The notes under the pieces were generated by a model that saw only the letters and a program-made list of their open reading frames with translations, had not been told where the DNA came from and ran no database searches. The position numbers and the translations under genes were made by a program. From Cladopsammia gracilis (taxonomy: Eukaryota > Cnidaria > Anthozoa > Scleractinia > Dendrophylliidae), in NCBI GenBank assembly GCA_022457155.1, contig JAJGOT010000072.1:1064501-1128500 (forward strand): a DNA stretch of 64,000 nucleotides. Reading direction: 5' to 3'. Below are positions 48,601 through 59,685 of the stretch, in pieces. Position 1 is the first letter of the stretch; each line of letters starts with the position of its first letter.

Positions 48601-51600
48601 GTCGTAACATTGCAGGTAAATTACGAACGATTTTACCCCATATCTTCAAATTTCTACGATAATCAAGGCACACAACAATATATTTTTTCATTTTTTTATT
48701 TATTTCGACAAAAATAGTGGCAAAGTAGCGACTGCTAGGCTTTTTATTTCGTTATTGGCCAAGGCGAAATTAAAACTACTCGCAAATTTGCGACTCCTCT
48801 GGAAGTTTTAGTCGCAAACATAAAAATTAAGTCGCAAATGCGACCGTATTGGTCGCAATTTCAAGCCCTGTATCAGTGATCTCAATCTGACCAATCAATG
48901 CGCATATTTCTTTGAATATTTCATAATATTAATTGGAATTATCACTTATGCTAAATTTATAAAATATCTATTATATTACCTGGTGTATGGTGCCATCAAT
49001 CTCCACAGGAACGATGAAATCTGCATTATGTACAGGCTGTAATGAAACAAAGAATACTGAAATCCACCACAGAGTACCATTGTAGATGTTTTTCCTCAAA
49101 TAATTGTCACCCCTTGATAAATCACTTCCATCACCCTCAATAATCACCTCCCAGGGTTCTCCCTAAATTTTAGCTCAGCAGGTAAGGGATTTTTGCTAAG
49201 CGGTAAAGGGAAAACTGTGTGTCTTTAAAATTTTCCGGGGGCAAGCGGTTACAGGCGGTAATAAGTGCTGCTTCAAGCGGTAAATTTTAACGGTTACCGC
49301 CTGATAAGGAGAACCCTGCCTCCCCTTCCACCTTAGAAAACCTAATTATTTGATGCACCATATTTAGATTTTGCACTTATTACATTGTTGTATTTTTGTT
49401 ATGGAGCTTTGTCACGGTTTTGTTGCTAGGCAACTGCAGGACACCAACCCAATAATATATATATATATATATATATAAAGGCAACCCCAGATTCCACCGC
49501 CCTAAAGCGATCAACGTGTGACAAATTTCTTGAAACCTCGCTTTGCGAGGAACCATATTACATCTGTACCTTGAATGAGCTATGGACCAGCGTCTCGTCA
49601 AGATCTATAACTATACATTTCTTATGCATATCTTGGTGTCTCACAGCAGGAAGAAGATATTTACAAGGCTGCAAAAACAAGAACAAAATAATGGACACCT
49701 AATAAACAGAATAATTTTAATGGGACATTAGAAATGCTAACACAAACTTTATGTAAAAAAACAAGGCTGAATTCCCGTCCATTGTTTTGTTCCGTTATAT
49801 GTAAACTTAATGTATATGTAAAATGAGAGAAAATGAATACTTAAAGAATTTAAGAATAGGAGAAGCCACAATTGCAAAACACTAAAATCACAGAGATAAA
49901 TAAGATGTGATACTGATTTCTTAGAGGGTCATAAGATATCCATATTATAGAAATTATCACATGAAGAAGCAGGTGATCTGTTACATCCTGCAAAAAAAAC
50001 ACCATAAGAGACCAAGTAATGACAACTTATAAACATGTATGGTGATTGATTGTTACCGGTAAGTCATTCAAAACACTAAATTTGCTGTAAAATTAATTGA
50101 AAACAAAAATACATAATAATATATTCATTTTTTTTTTCTTTAAAAGTCAGAGAAATTAATTTTTCGCTATTCATAAAAATAGGTATTTCAATGTTGTTGC
50201 AGTTCAAATTTTTCTCTGGTTTGAAAATTTTAAAACCAGTTTAGTTTTTATTTTCCTTTGTCTCAGATTCATAACCTAGGAAAACAAAAATTAAGCTGGT
50301 TTGAAAATTTACAAACCAAACAAAAATATGCACCAAAACATTTATATGTACACCACTGCCAATTCATTGAGTGAAGCCTTAGTTACTACAATTTAACTGA
50401 AAGTTCAGTAAAGCAAAAATCAATAGCCCACTTCTATTTCTGCTGAAGTTCTGGACAAAAGAAAAGTTGAATCAACCAAATAAATATTCTATATATCAGT
50501 GTCTGATTAGCAAATTTCCACCGGTTTTCCGTGGTGTGGACTCTTATTTACCATGATTTACGTCATCACATGGTCAAAATGTTGTGGACTCATGAGGCGC
50601 AACCGAGCTGGTGAGTCAGCAACAAATTTTGACCATGTGATGATGTAAATTGTGGTAAATATGAGTCCACACCACAGAAAACCGGTGGAAATCTGTTTTT
50701 ACCACAATGTTTACAAATTGTGTGGTGTTAGCGTCAGCACCGTTGTCTGCACTCTCATTTACCACCCGCATCAACCAATCAGATAGCAAGATTACCGGCA
50801 ATTGTGGTAAAAATTTTAATATTTAAAATTATCTTTTATTTGAACATTATTTTGATCAGCTAAATTCGAAAAAGTCAAATACCTGGTAATAAATTATTAC
50901 TCTGGCTTTATCAAATCCATAAAACCAGGCTTTAAAACAATAATTATACATGTATAGGAATGCCAGAAATGATGCATGAAGGCTTTTAGGTTTATTTAAT
51001 AGTTATATTTCCTTGTGGTTGCCTCCTTCAGGCTTTTAGAATTTAGTGGCTCAATGCACATGCATTAATGGCCTATTTCAAATTTTGACATTGTTTACTC
51101 ACAAATTGTTGTTGTTGTTGTTTTTAACCAAATCAAAGGCTCCCGAGTCAACTTGTGAAACACTCTAAATAAAAGATTATTCACTAAATTTGAAGAGGTT
51201 ATGGTACAGATCGAAACCAGTACTTACTAGGTATTTATTTTGTGTATAGAAAAAAAAGTTCTGCAAAGGAATATTAAAAGTTTTGCATTACCTGAATGCA
51301 AGTTTAATATTTCATCGAGAAAAGTCTCAAATCTCTGATGGGAAAAGATTCCTTACTTTGCCACAGGTATAATTGTTGTAAAAAACAGAATGATAAATTA
51401 CAAATTAAGTTTGTGGCAAATATTAAAGATTATAAGGAAATTTGCAGGCTATAAATGCTGGGATTTGAATAAGTGCGTTTGAATGCCAGGATGTCATATG
51501 AACCTTGTACCGCAAGCTAATGCTTAATGCAAAATATTGCTTAAAGCTTACATGTATGTTTTTATAAACACGGTTCAATATTTTTTGGAAATTGAATGAC

Positions 51601-54600
51601 TCCAAACGCAAAGAAAAAACAGCACATCACTTTTGCAATGTGCTGGTTGGAAAAAAAAAGAAAAGAAAAGAAAAGAAAGGAAAAAGAAAAAAATATTAAT
51701 ATATTGGATGTCCTAAAAAGGTTTAGAACCCATGTGGTTGGTGCAGAATGATGACTCCTTAATAATAACAGTACATTAATTGCATCATCATCAAGGAACA
51801 GCATTAACAAGGAGAGAATAACTTAATCCATTTGAAAGATTCCTGTCCACAAGTTGAAATTATCTAGTTACCTGTTTCGCTCCCAGAGTTATGGAGACAT
51901 TTAAGATTTTGTGTACATGTAGTTCTAACTTTTGAGTCTGCTAATGATAAAAAATGTGGTGTGACCATTCAAATGAAACCTCTTTGGCTATTTTACAAAC
52001 TGAAATTTGGGATTTTTGTGGAATATTTTTTATTTTTGGCACTGGGAGTTATTTAGGGTTAATCCATAGGATAAACTCCTGTCCACAAGTTAAAATTATC
52101 GAGTTATTATACAGATTTTGCTTAGGCTTTAGATAAAATATGCCAGATAATACATTGATCCACTAGAAAAGCTTGTCTACCCTTTCCACAATGCAGGGAT
52201 AGGTTTTAAAATGATCTACACTGAGTTTTGTTAAAGCATTTCATATGAATTGAGTACATGCAAACTGAACAAAATTATCTGGGACATTAAAAAAGGCAGG
52301 TAGCCCCTTTTATTCTGATCACTGATTGTAATTATTCTTAAAGGAGCTATGTCACGGTGATTTTCAGGTTTTTCACGGTGTTGCTTGGTGTTGCGGAAGC
52401 CATTCAGAGATTGTTCGTTAGCTTTTGTGTTATGGTGTGGGTATTGTCAAGTGTCTTTTAGTCAATTGGTGATCACACCATCCGCAACACCAAGAAACTA
52501 CCGATTTTGTGGTCAAAACTGCCTCAAATTAGAACTAAGTTCCTTTGTCAAACGAAATACTTATAGAACACTAAGAGGAAGATATCAAGTGAATTTTCAA
52601 AGAGAAAATAAACAATAATTAGAGTTTCAACGAGTTTTCCGAGACAGAAGCGGTAAACTTGAAAAAAATAGCCCAATTTTTCAAGATGCAATCCATTTCC
52701 ATCCTGGCCATCTGCAGCCCAAGACACTTATTTTTACTCTTAGAGCACTAATAGAATAATTTGAAACAAAACTGGACCCTTATTTTGGGGTTTTCACTGA
52801 TATAAAGATGTATTTTGGCTTTATAAAGTGACACTAAAAATGGTGACATAGATTGTAGCCCCTTTAAAACCAAATCATCATTTGGTTCACTGGATATGGA
52901 GGTTTACACTTGTAGTTTTACAAATGAACCAGTAAATAAAATATGAACTGAACTGAACCAGATGTAAAAAAAACTTGTAGATCAACGATTTAACAATCAC
53001 TTCCACAAATTTTCACAAGTAATAAAGTTGTAAACATCAAAATTCTTTTGATTTATGTAGGTTCTTTTGCCAACAAATTGAAAAAAAATAACTTTTTGAA
53101 AATCATTTCTAAAAAAAATTAAAATATTCAACTTCTTTATATGGACAAGTTGGCAACCAAATATTTTGACCAAGCAGATATTTTACAAGCATATATGTTC
53201 ATGGTGAAAATACATTGTATTCTAACAAAACTGCGAGAGAGAAAAATAGATATCCTTTCTTCTTTTTAGAACATTATTTCTTTGACTTCAACAACAACAA
53301 CAATAATGAACATGCAGTGGTACTATTTGCTAGACGGGCTAATCAAAAATTAATAATGAATTTACTACACAGTATTTACAAAGATTAAAATGATCAACTC
53401 CTTCCTACGACAGGAAGTAGACCAATACAAGATCACCAACATTATCCGCTGAATAAAGGCACCGTGTTAAGTTTGTCAAGGATCACAGTGAATGTTTTCA
53501 TATATAATGATATTTTTTTCTTTTTGGTATTTTCATTAAGTACCTGCGTTTGAGTTTGTTTTTATATATCCACATACCGTGCCTGTTTTCTAAGTGAGCC
53601 TGATCTAATACCCCAGTCAAAAATATGATAAATAGAACAATATACAGTATTTCCGCTTGCAGCAAGCAGGCAGGAATTCATTTTGGTAGTCAATTACCCA
53701 AACAAGGAATCAGCCGGTAACGATCATTTTCATTCCATAAACCGGTTTTAATTGGTATTCTTTTCACATTGCAATTTTAAACTCCTGACAAACTTTTTAA
53801 ACTTGAAACACGGTGCAGCTCGCAAAGTTCTCAAAGAGGCCGTAAATGTGGTGGAATTGTATAAAGATCGTGCAAGACGACATCTAAATATCGCGCGGTG
53901 TACGTTTCTTCAATGAAACAGACAGGTTCGAATGTCAACATCACGGAAAGTCGAACATGTTATAAAAATCCGTAAAATTCGAAAATCAAATTTACACCAG
54001 AATGGAATAAGCTAAATAAACGCTTTTTTGTACAATCATGAAAGCTAACTACCTAGAAAACTGAAAGCAGGACAACGCTGCTCTCCAATAAATCAAAACA
54101 AAAACTAATCTCGCTTGACTACAAGCACTCATTCCAGGGCAAACGTCGTTTTAAAATTTCATGATCAAAGATCGTCAATGAAGACAAAACAGTTTACGGC
54201 AGATGGATGGAAAGGTCTGAACAGAAGTTCTGGACAGAGTAAATTCAAATGGAACGCCTGAAAAGTTAAAATCTCTGCGCGCGGAAATACCAACCTTCGA
54301 ATCACTCTTGTCTTCGGTGATCGTGTTATCATTGTGGTTGTGGTTGTGATTCGCCGAGTGGGTAACTGTCGTGCATGGACCGCCGGCTGCCGCAGATTGA
54401 GCGCCAAAACAACAGAAAAACGACGAAAATATGTTCCGACTTCTGGGCTTTTTGGTGATTGAACCAGGTACTGAAATTGAAAAGGAAAAAGTCAGTGAAC
54501 TAAGTGCGAACGTGCTGCAAGGAGAGATAAGCAAAATATCCAACGTCATAACCAAACGGGCAGCGCAATTAAAATCCAAATGTTAAATAGCGCTTTCATT

Positions 54601-54868
54601 AAGTCAATGACTTCAATAAGAGAGCCACGAGCAAACAGGCAGTAAGTAAGTTTAAAATTATGTGCCTAAAGAGTCTTCTTGGCAGGGGGAAGTCAGCCGG
54701 CATCGCAAACAAAGCCTTTCGCAAGATTCGCGCCATGGACGGTATAAAGAAAATGAGCAATGCAATATGGAAGCCCTGCGAGAACTCACGTTTGACTTGG
54801 GTATACGGGCTCACTTCCACTGAATCTTCTTCCCTGGTAACTTGCGTGATAATGGACATGCTGTCCAT
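42612..54868 (-). CDS. CTD small phosphatase (CTDSP1/2/L-type, SCP family), 8 coding exons, complete
   Basis: Exons, in transcription order: 54790-54868, 54295-54470, 49570-49668, 48980-49036, 45366-45458, 44268-44366, 43467-43553, 42612-42773. They total 852 bases, 283 residues plus stop, with consistent phases. Human family members are about 260-276 aa. The N-terminus [15 protein letters not shown] matches the vertebrate SCP start. Exon 2 holds [17 protein letters not shown], with paired cysteines that are palmitoylated in this family, then a His/Asn-rich stretch. Exon 3 holds the catalytic [11 protein letters not shown], with the first aspartate at about residue 107 and the second at 109. 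Later exons carry [59 protein letters not shown] and VPVASWFDD. The family dephosphorylates Ser5 of the RNA polymerase II CTD and Smad/REST targets. CTDSP1, CTDSP2 and CTDSPL arose within vertebrates, so I give no one-to-one symbol. Confidence 0.95.
42808..42960 (-). repeat. LINE 3' tail with (GAT)n, minus strand
   Basis: The minus strand reads towards ...TATAAATAAAGATT followed by about 9 GAT units (plus strand ATC at 42808-42836), the usual ending of a CR1/L2-type LINE. The element body upstream is not recognisable. It starts 35 bases from phosphatase exon 8. Confidence 0.45.
43938..44231. mobile_element. Foldback element with TAAGGCTGATTTAGA ends
   Basis: TAAGGCTGATTTAGACAGCA at the left and TCTAAATCAGCCTTA at the right are inverted. 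Internal copies of TTGTTGCATGCAA and GTTGCATGCAACAG are visible. It ends 37 bases from phosphatase exon 6. Confidence 0.65.
44367..44664 (-). pseudogene. LINE C-terminal fragment whose tail abuts phosphatase exon 6
   Basis: The minus-strand frame reads [20 protein letters not shown] and [14 protein letters not shown] then stop (44560-44664), a typical LINE ORF2 end. Its 3' UTR continues to ATAAATTACTAAATTATTAT and an ATT run that stops exactly at the CAG acceptor of exon 6 (44366). So the intron end is LINE-derived. Confidence 0.7.
44740..44935 (+). repeat. 62-bp C-rich minisatellite
   Basis: Three units of CCCTCCCCTATGCATTTTGCTCCAG-like sequence with CCCATGGATCC(A/C)ACTCC, spaced about 61-62 bases. 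In a phosphatase intron. Confidence 0.7.
45748..46985. mobile_element. CGTAAGCGGAC foldback element, interrupted
   Basis: The left part has TCTCGTAAGCGGACATTCCC and the right part ends GGGTGTCCGCTTACAACAGC, in inverse orientation, with further GTAAG(T/C)GGCC pairs. A second element (46290-46649) is inserted between. It lies in the phosphatase intron between exons 4 and 5. Confidence 0.5.
46290..46649. mobile_element. AGAGATGCCAA foldback element
   Basis: AGAGATGCCAATCTCTGGAG at the left and CCGGGAGAGTTGGCATCTCT at the right are inverted. CCGGGAGA motifs repeat inside the right arm. Confidence 0.6.
47046..48060 (+). repeat. 48-bp satellite, about 20 units with higher-order spacing
   Basis: The unit contains TATAACTCGATAAAGCAAGA and GTAAGGCAGTAAGCTGCATG. 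Units are nearly identical up to 47875 and then diverge. A variant unit with AAAGTAAGCGCGTAG starts at 47301, 47589 and 47925, spaced 288 (6 units) and 336 (7 units). The long reading frames on both strands are artefacts of a period divisible by three. It lies in the phosphatase intron between exons 4 and 5. Confidence 0.9.
48068..48870. mobile_element. CAGGGCTCGAAATT element, copy 2, 5-bp target duplication
   Basis: CAGGGCTCGAAATTA and AATTTCAAGCCCTG are inverted; TATCA is duplicated at 48063-48067 and 48871-48875. At 803 bases it is about twice copy 1. TTTTGCGACTA and TCGCAAAT motifs sit at both inner ends. It inserted directly after the 48-bp satellite. Confidence 0.8.
49152..49318. mobile_element. 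CAGGGTTCTCC element with 5-bp target duplication
   Basis: CAGGGTTCTCCCTAAATTT and GGAGAACCCTG are inverted; CCTCC is duplicated at 49147-49151 and 49319-49323. AGCGGTAA repeats lie inside. Same terminal pentamer and duplication length as the CAGGGCTCGAAATT elements. Confidence 0.75.
50513..50692. mobile_element. Foldback element with ATTTCCACCGGTTTT ends
   Basis: ATTTCCACCGGTTTTCCGTG and CACAGAAAACCGGTGGAAAT are inverted, with long inner pairing (GTGGACTC/GAGTCCAC, CATGGTCAAAAT/ATTTTGACCATG). It lies in the phosphatase intron between exons 2 and 3. Confidence 0.7.
51870..52060. repeat. 88-bp repeat element, degraded solo copy
   Basis: It holds TTATGGAGACAT, TTCTAACTTTTGAGTCTG, GTGTGACCATTCAAATG and ACTGAAATTTGGGATTTTTG in family order, with a deletion in the middle. 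Confidence 0.55.
52341..52860. repeat. Composite dispersed repeat
   Basis: 52375-52500 holds an inverted pair (TTGCTTGGTGTTGCGGA / TCCGCAACACCAAGAAAC) related to 34707-34800. 52731-52810 matches the first 90 bases of the window (TTTACTCTTAGA, AATAGAATAATTT). No coding content. Confidence 0.5.
53000..54290. other. Intronic AT-rich stretch, nothing recognised
   Basis: End of the long phosphatase intron between exons 2 and 3. No repeat or reading frame I can support. Confidence 0.3.
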
Positions 54869-55407
54869 TTACGCTTTTCAAACAGAGCCCAAACTTTCAA
54901 TCTTTAGCTCACAATGAGTGTTCATTTGTTTTTCGCCTCAAAATCCTAAAATTTGCTTTGAAGAGAACAGTTACAAAATTATGGGCTGTCAGATCGGAGT
55001 TCCAGGGGGCTTTTGATTGACAGAGAATGTGTCCCGGACATCTGTGATTGGACCGCATGACATGATATTTGACGATATTTAGCATATCTGATCTTTCTAA
55101 TATGCATACTCCGTGGAATTCAAAACCACCTGGCACAAAAAAGGACTAAAACAACAATCAATGTGATATTGACGCATTCCCGTAAAAAGACAGTCACTTT
55201 TGTCGAATTTATCGTGCCACCCAAACTTACAACGCTTGAAAAGTGCATGTCCGAGTGGTGACACGCGCGACACACGCGACACGCGCAGGCATTAAGCACG
55301 GAACGCGTTACTTACGTAAGTCGTTTCCACGGAAAAACAGAGAACTTTCTTTTTTCATTAGCTCAGCTCAGCGACCTTGGACCGTCCCCCACGGTCAACC
55401 TGCCAAC
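54869..55407. promoter_or_regulatory. Upstream region of the CTD phosphatase
   Basis: The stretch beyond the phosphatase ATG becomes GC-richer towards 55250-55400, with repeated GACACGCG/GACACACGCG at 55258-55287, consistent with promoter DNA. A candidate divergent first exon follows (55408). No TATA box was identified. Confidence 0.3.
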
Positions 55408-55414
55408 ATGATAT
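55408..55414 (+). CDS. Candidate first coding exon end (ATGATAT then GTAAGT)
   Basis: ATG after CCTGCCAAC is followed by ATAT and a consensus donor GTAAGTG, with an upstream pyrimidine-rich, moderately GC-rich leader. It could begin a gene divergent from the phosphatase. No second exon was found in the remaining 8.6 kb, so this is speculative. Confidence 0.15.
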
Positions 55415-55865
55415 GTAAGTGTATTTTTTCACGTGGTTTTGGTTTTTGAAAGCCATTTTGATGGACGGTGGAAAAAATGTTTTCTTTTCCTCCATGGATG
55501 AGCGATAATGTGGAATTTATGATGCACAGTTGTGGAACGGCCGTGAAATAACACTCTTACTGACAATGGACACTTTATGAGGTTTACACAATGCAGTACT
55601 CTTGGTCGTTATATCACTGACGTACCCGAGTAAACAACCCAATTTATTAGGCCCAGAATTGAGAGAAAAGAGCTCCGGTTTAAGCCAAGAATAGTATAAA
55701 ACGTTTAAATGCAGAGGACCACTCAACACTATGACGACAAATAGTGGTAACTTTCTTTCCGGATCTCCTTTATAAAGGGATGCGAGTACTAGACGCCCGG
55801 GACTAGACGTCACCCAAAGTGTAGATAAACCATTTAAAATGCAAGGCTACTGTAGTACAACGGAA

Positions 55866-55930
55866 ATTAAGGGCAGGTTTAATGGCCAATATTTCGACTA
55901 GTAGAACTGTAGTCTTCTACAGGGCCAGCG
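55866..55930 (-). repeat. Fragment of the Penelope-like 3' region
   Basis: The minus strand carries ACTAGTCGAAATATTGGCCA, matching the sequence at 58552-58585 that follows the GIY-YIG fragment. Probably another truncated copy end. Confidence 0.45.
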
Positions 55931-56009
55931 AATGGTGTTTTGGGGTTTAGGGATTAGCTTTCATTTATTGTTATGGGTAACTCTATAAATGTGTTAAAGT
56001 GTTTCATAT

Positions 56010-56246
56010 AAGGCGATGTTAAACGAGACGATTCGCAACGACGATTTTTAGCGCAACATGGGTACGCGGACGATTTTCTTCGCAATTTTTGCGTTGCGAA
56101 GTTTTTGAATCAGCTCCGAAAACTTGCAACGCAAAAACACGAATTTTACTCAAGTTGTTTCGTATAACATACCTGTCGTTAATTTTGTTGCGCTAAAAAT
56201 CGTTATTTACTCATTGTGAATCGTCCCGTGTAACATCATCTTTAAA
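56010..56246. mobile_element. Foldback element with GATGTTA(A/C)ACGAGACGATTCG ends
   Basis: AAGGCGATGTTAAACGAGAC at the left and GTGTAACATCATCTTTA at the right are inverted with mismatches. Inner pairs include CGATTTTTAGCGCAAC / TTGCGCTAAAAATCG. Confidence 0.6.
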
Positions 56247-57084
56247 CCTTGCTTTATTAGACCTTATTATCTTAAAAATGCAAGAAAAAAATCGCAAAAG
56301 GGATGAACGCAAAGAAATATGACCTAAAAAGACCAAATAACGACTAAAAAAACTCCAAATTTAACCAGAATGGAAACTTTGATTTCTTGACCGCCTGTCG
56401 CTTAATCCGGCAAAATTAATGAACTGTAATCCACTTTCATCCTTGTAATCCTGCACTTTTTCTTCAAACTACTGCTTCTGTTTTACTCTATAAAATCTTT
56501 TTATCCAGTTTAGTTATATATTTGGTGGCATTCGGCGATATAACATGGAAATTTAATAAACACAATTTCGCTGTTTCGGCTGGATAGTTTCCCTGCAGCT
56601 CCCCGCAGCTGGCCCTTGTTGGTGTAGCGGATGTGGATATTATTTATGAAGCGAACTACTCGCGTTCGAGGCATATACTATTCTGTTCGTTTTTTCTCTG
56701 AAGCCGTGAATCAAGTATTACTTCATGTCATTTTAAGTGAAAGAGAAAAGTCAGTTTGAGATATGAAAACGACTGTTGACTTGAAATTAAGCGGCGTGGT
56801 TTTCACTAGCGACATACATGTATGCATAAGTGAAAGCATATTATTAATAGCGCTTATGTCCTGAGAACGCATTCATTGCAGCTTAAAATCTCGTTTTCAC
56901 AAACGGCATAACTCCCATAGGCATACGCGGAAGCATTAGCATAAGCGGAAGCATATTATCACGTATCATGTCATCTCTCGACGAAATATAAATAATACTC
57001 TTGATTCGAGACGTTCGCTTCGTGGCTTGATTTCCTCCGAAGCGAGAAAGGAAAAGCTCTGTAACCATGGTAACCAAGGTACAA

Positions 57085-57664
57085 TTGAACCTCTCTAATA
57101 CAGACACCGAAGGGACAGAGCAAAGTGTCCGTATTAGGGAGGTGTCCGTATGGAGGTCACCACGATGACGTCACTTTAAAGACTCCACTAACAGTTTTGG
57201 TTCAGTAACTAAAAACAGGCCACACTCGTCTAAATTGATTAATATACAGCATTGAAACACTGTCTATCAGTAGTGTACTACATTGTAAAATTCTCAGCTA
57301 CATGAGGTATACGAATCACTATTTTAAAACGAAACTAACTACAATGCAATGCTGCATGTGAAAAAGTACTATAAAGTTCAATTCTGAAAACGTCTTTCAA
57401 TATATGTTTGTAACCACAAACAGGAAATTGTATTACTTACACAAACTATCATCACCTGATCACCGGAGTGTCCGTAATAAAGAGGTTATAAAATTAAGTT
57501 TATACGAATTTGCTCTCCGGGGCCGAGATTAAGTGTCTGCTGTCCGCGTATTAGAGAGGGTCCGTATTATAAAGGTCTTTTTTAAAGAAAATATGTGGGA
57601 ATTTTGTCGGGACATAGGAAACTGTCCGTATTAGAGAGGTGTCCGTAAGGAGAGGTTCGACTGT
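57085..57664. mobile_element. Foldback element with GTGTCCGTATTAG motifs
   Basis: ATTGAACCTCTCTAATACAG at the left and GAGAGGTTCGACTGTA at the right are inverted; GTCCGTATTAG(A/G)GAGG recurs four times. The centre (57180-57480) is AT-rich without a gene. Confidence 0.5.
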
Positions 57665-58113
57665 ATGATAACAGGTATGATAAGGTATGATAAGGTGTGT
57701 TGGATGCTTAAAGACCCACAACTCCACGCGCACCGCACTACAATAACCCGCCATCCAGGTTATATCGCAAGCAAGATATCATACTTACAGAATGCCGGGG
57801 TATACCCTAATAACAAGCAAAAAAAAAAAAAACCGGCAAACTGGTTCTCAGGGCAAGGAGAAGAGATTGAAACAGAAGTGAGGGGACTGAGTGAATAAGG
57901 TAGAGGGCCGGGGGAAGTGAAAATCGGTTTGAGACAAATCCGGGTGAGGGGGGGGGGGGGGGGCTTCTTTAAAACCGCCACTGCCTTTGATGTCCGCAGG
58001 GCAGGCTTAGAATTCGCGAAAATAGTGCAAATTTCGCGGGTAAAATCAGTTGATTAATTATTTCATATAGGCCAAAAAGGGGATTACAGGCGCTAAATTA
58101 ATATACTGTTTTT

Positions 58114-58620
58114 TATATAGGGGAAACCAAACGCACGATTCGTGAACGCTTCACAGAACACAGACAAGGGGCAAACAACCCACATCACGCCAACTCCACA
58201 GCAGCGGTCCCTACACATTTCAACTTACCAGGCCACTCTTCCGCGGACATGAGACTCATCCCGCTTGAACTGCAGCCTACCATCAATGCTTCCCAACGAA
58301 AAGCACGCGAGGCCTTTTTAATTCATAGAGGGAACACTTTGTCACCAGATCAGAAGGCATAAACCGAAGGAACGAACGCTGAACTCAGTTTTGTATCATA
58401 CACTATATATGTCATATATTATTTTTATCTTATGTTTACAAGTGCACTGTCTACATGTCATGTATTAGCCAATCATTTATAACCATGTAATTTTCAAATT
58501 TGAGGAGCCGTTACAATATTTTCTTTCAGTATAGCCCTGGCCCTGAGGAAGACTAGTACAATTAGTCGAAATATTGGCCATTAATAAATCTGCCCTTTGC
58601 CGTAATACCAGCCTTGCATT
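58114..58620 (+). pseudogene. Penelope-like element remnant: GIY-YIG C-terminus and 3' UTR
   Basis: The frame beginning YIGETKRTIRERFTEHR matches the YIG half of the GIY-YIG nuclease at the C-terminus of Penelope-like reverse transcriptases. It continues PTHFNLPGHS, DMRLIPLE and a stop at 58360-58362. The GIY half and the reverse transcriptase are missing, so it is 5'-truncated. The 3' UTR includes CTGAGGAAGACTAGTACAAT. Confidence 0.65.
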
Positions 58621-58741
58621 CAGTTTTGTATTTTCACATTCAAGTGACGCCGGGCACGAGATGTTTCACAAGGAAGATCCGGCAACTACCAGCAAGTTTA
58701 ATTTCTGCGTCGTGTGGACCTCTGCATTCAAAGGTTTTTCT

Positions 58742-58835
58742 GCTAGGGTTACCCTAACATTAGTGTTACCCTTGCACTAGGGTTACCCTAGCACTTGGGT
58801 TATCTTATCATTAGGGTTACCCCATCAGTTGGGTT
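58742..58835 (+). repeat. Short GGGTTACCCTA repeat
   Basis: Several degenerate copies of (A/T)GGGTTACCCTA with 18-20-base spacing. It superficially resembles telomere repeats but is too irregular. Confidence 0.5.
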
Positions 58836-59216
58836 ACTGTGATTTTCGGGTTGTTCGGGGTCAAAGAAACTCTTGTACGAGTTAGTTACAGTGAAATTGC
58901 CGTAACTTTCACGTTTTCATGACGCAATATCATGTACACATACGGACATACATACAGGATGGCAATATTACAAAATTGATTTATTACAAAATTAACAATT
59001 ACAGTAAGTTTATAAAGACTACGATGTTCTCTCCCTTTTCTGATTTATTGTCGTGTGAAGCTGTTATGGCGGTCTGTTTTAAGAAACAAATCAAGTCCCT
59101 TGAACATGCCAATCATATTAGGCGATTTGATTTGCATCAGTGACATGACATGACACTGTCAGGATAACATAACCGCGATATGTATAGTTTAGGTTGATTA
59201 ACACAAAATTGTAAAA

Positions 59217-59547
59217 TGATTTGCCATAAGATTTACTATAGTTCTATGATTTTGGACGGTTCTATTTTTAATCAATATGCGGACACTTCTCGGGTGGCCG
59301 TATGTTTCATCATATGACCTGTACGGCCCTGCGAGCCTTTTCTTTGCAAAACCATTGAGGGCCATACGTATTTGCGCGAGCGGGGCCGGAAAAAGACGTA
59401 CAGACCTACCACAAGAGCGGACGGCCTCGCGCGTTAAGATTTCAACTAATTTTGTCTCCAAATTGGTCATATGATAAAATAGTTATTGACTAAGTTAGGT
59501 CGGGCCGGATAGGAAAATATTTGACTCTCGGTCGTGGCGCACGGACA

Positions 59548-59579
<32 letters not shown>

Positions 59580-59630
59580 AGCCAAATATTTTCCCATCCG
59601 GCCCTCCCACTTAGTCAATAAGTACATATT
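59217..59630. repeat. Dispersed foldback repeat, copy 2
   Basis: Diverged copy of 6894-7206 with the same palindrome (TTATTGACTAAGTTAGGTCG to CCCACTTAGTCAATAA) and the same CGGTCCGTACGCCATGACC core. About 100 bases longer in the left part. Confidence 0.6.
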
Positions 59631-59685
59631 TTTATCCCTCGGGTTCAGGTTGGTTTTTTCTTAGTGAATCCTTGCGTAACATACA

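Noticed and set aside
54599..54868. Unspliced 90-residue reading of phosphatase exon 1
   Set aside because: Homology stops at the GTGAGT donor at 54789; the downstream residues are intron.
58742..58835. Interstitial telomere repeat
   Set aside because: The units are not consecutive TTAGGG; they are irregular GGGTTACCCTA with other bases between.
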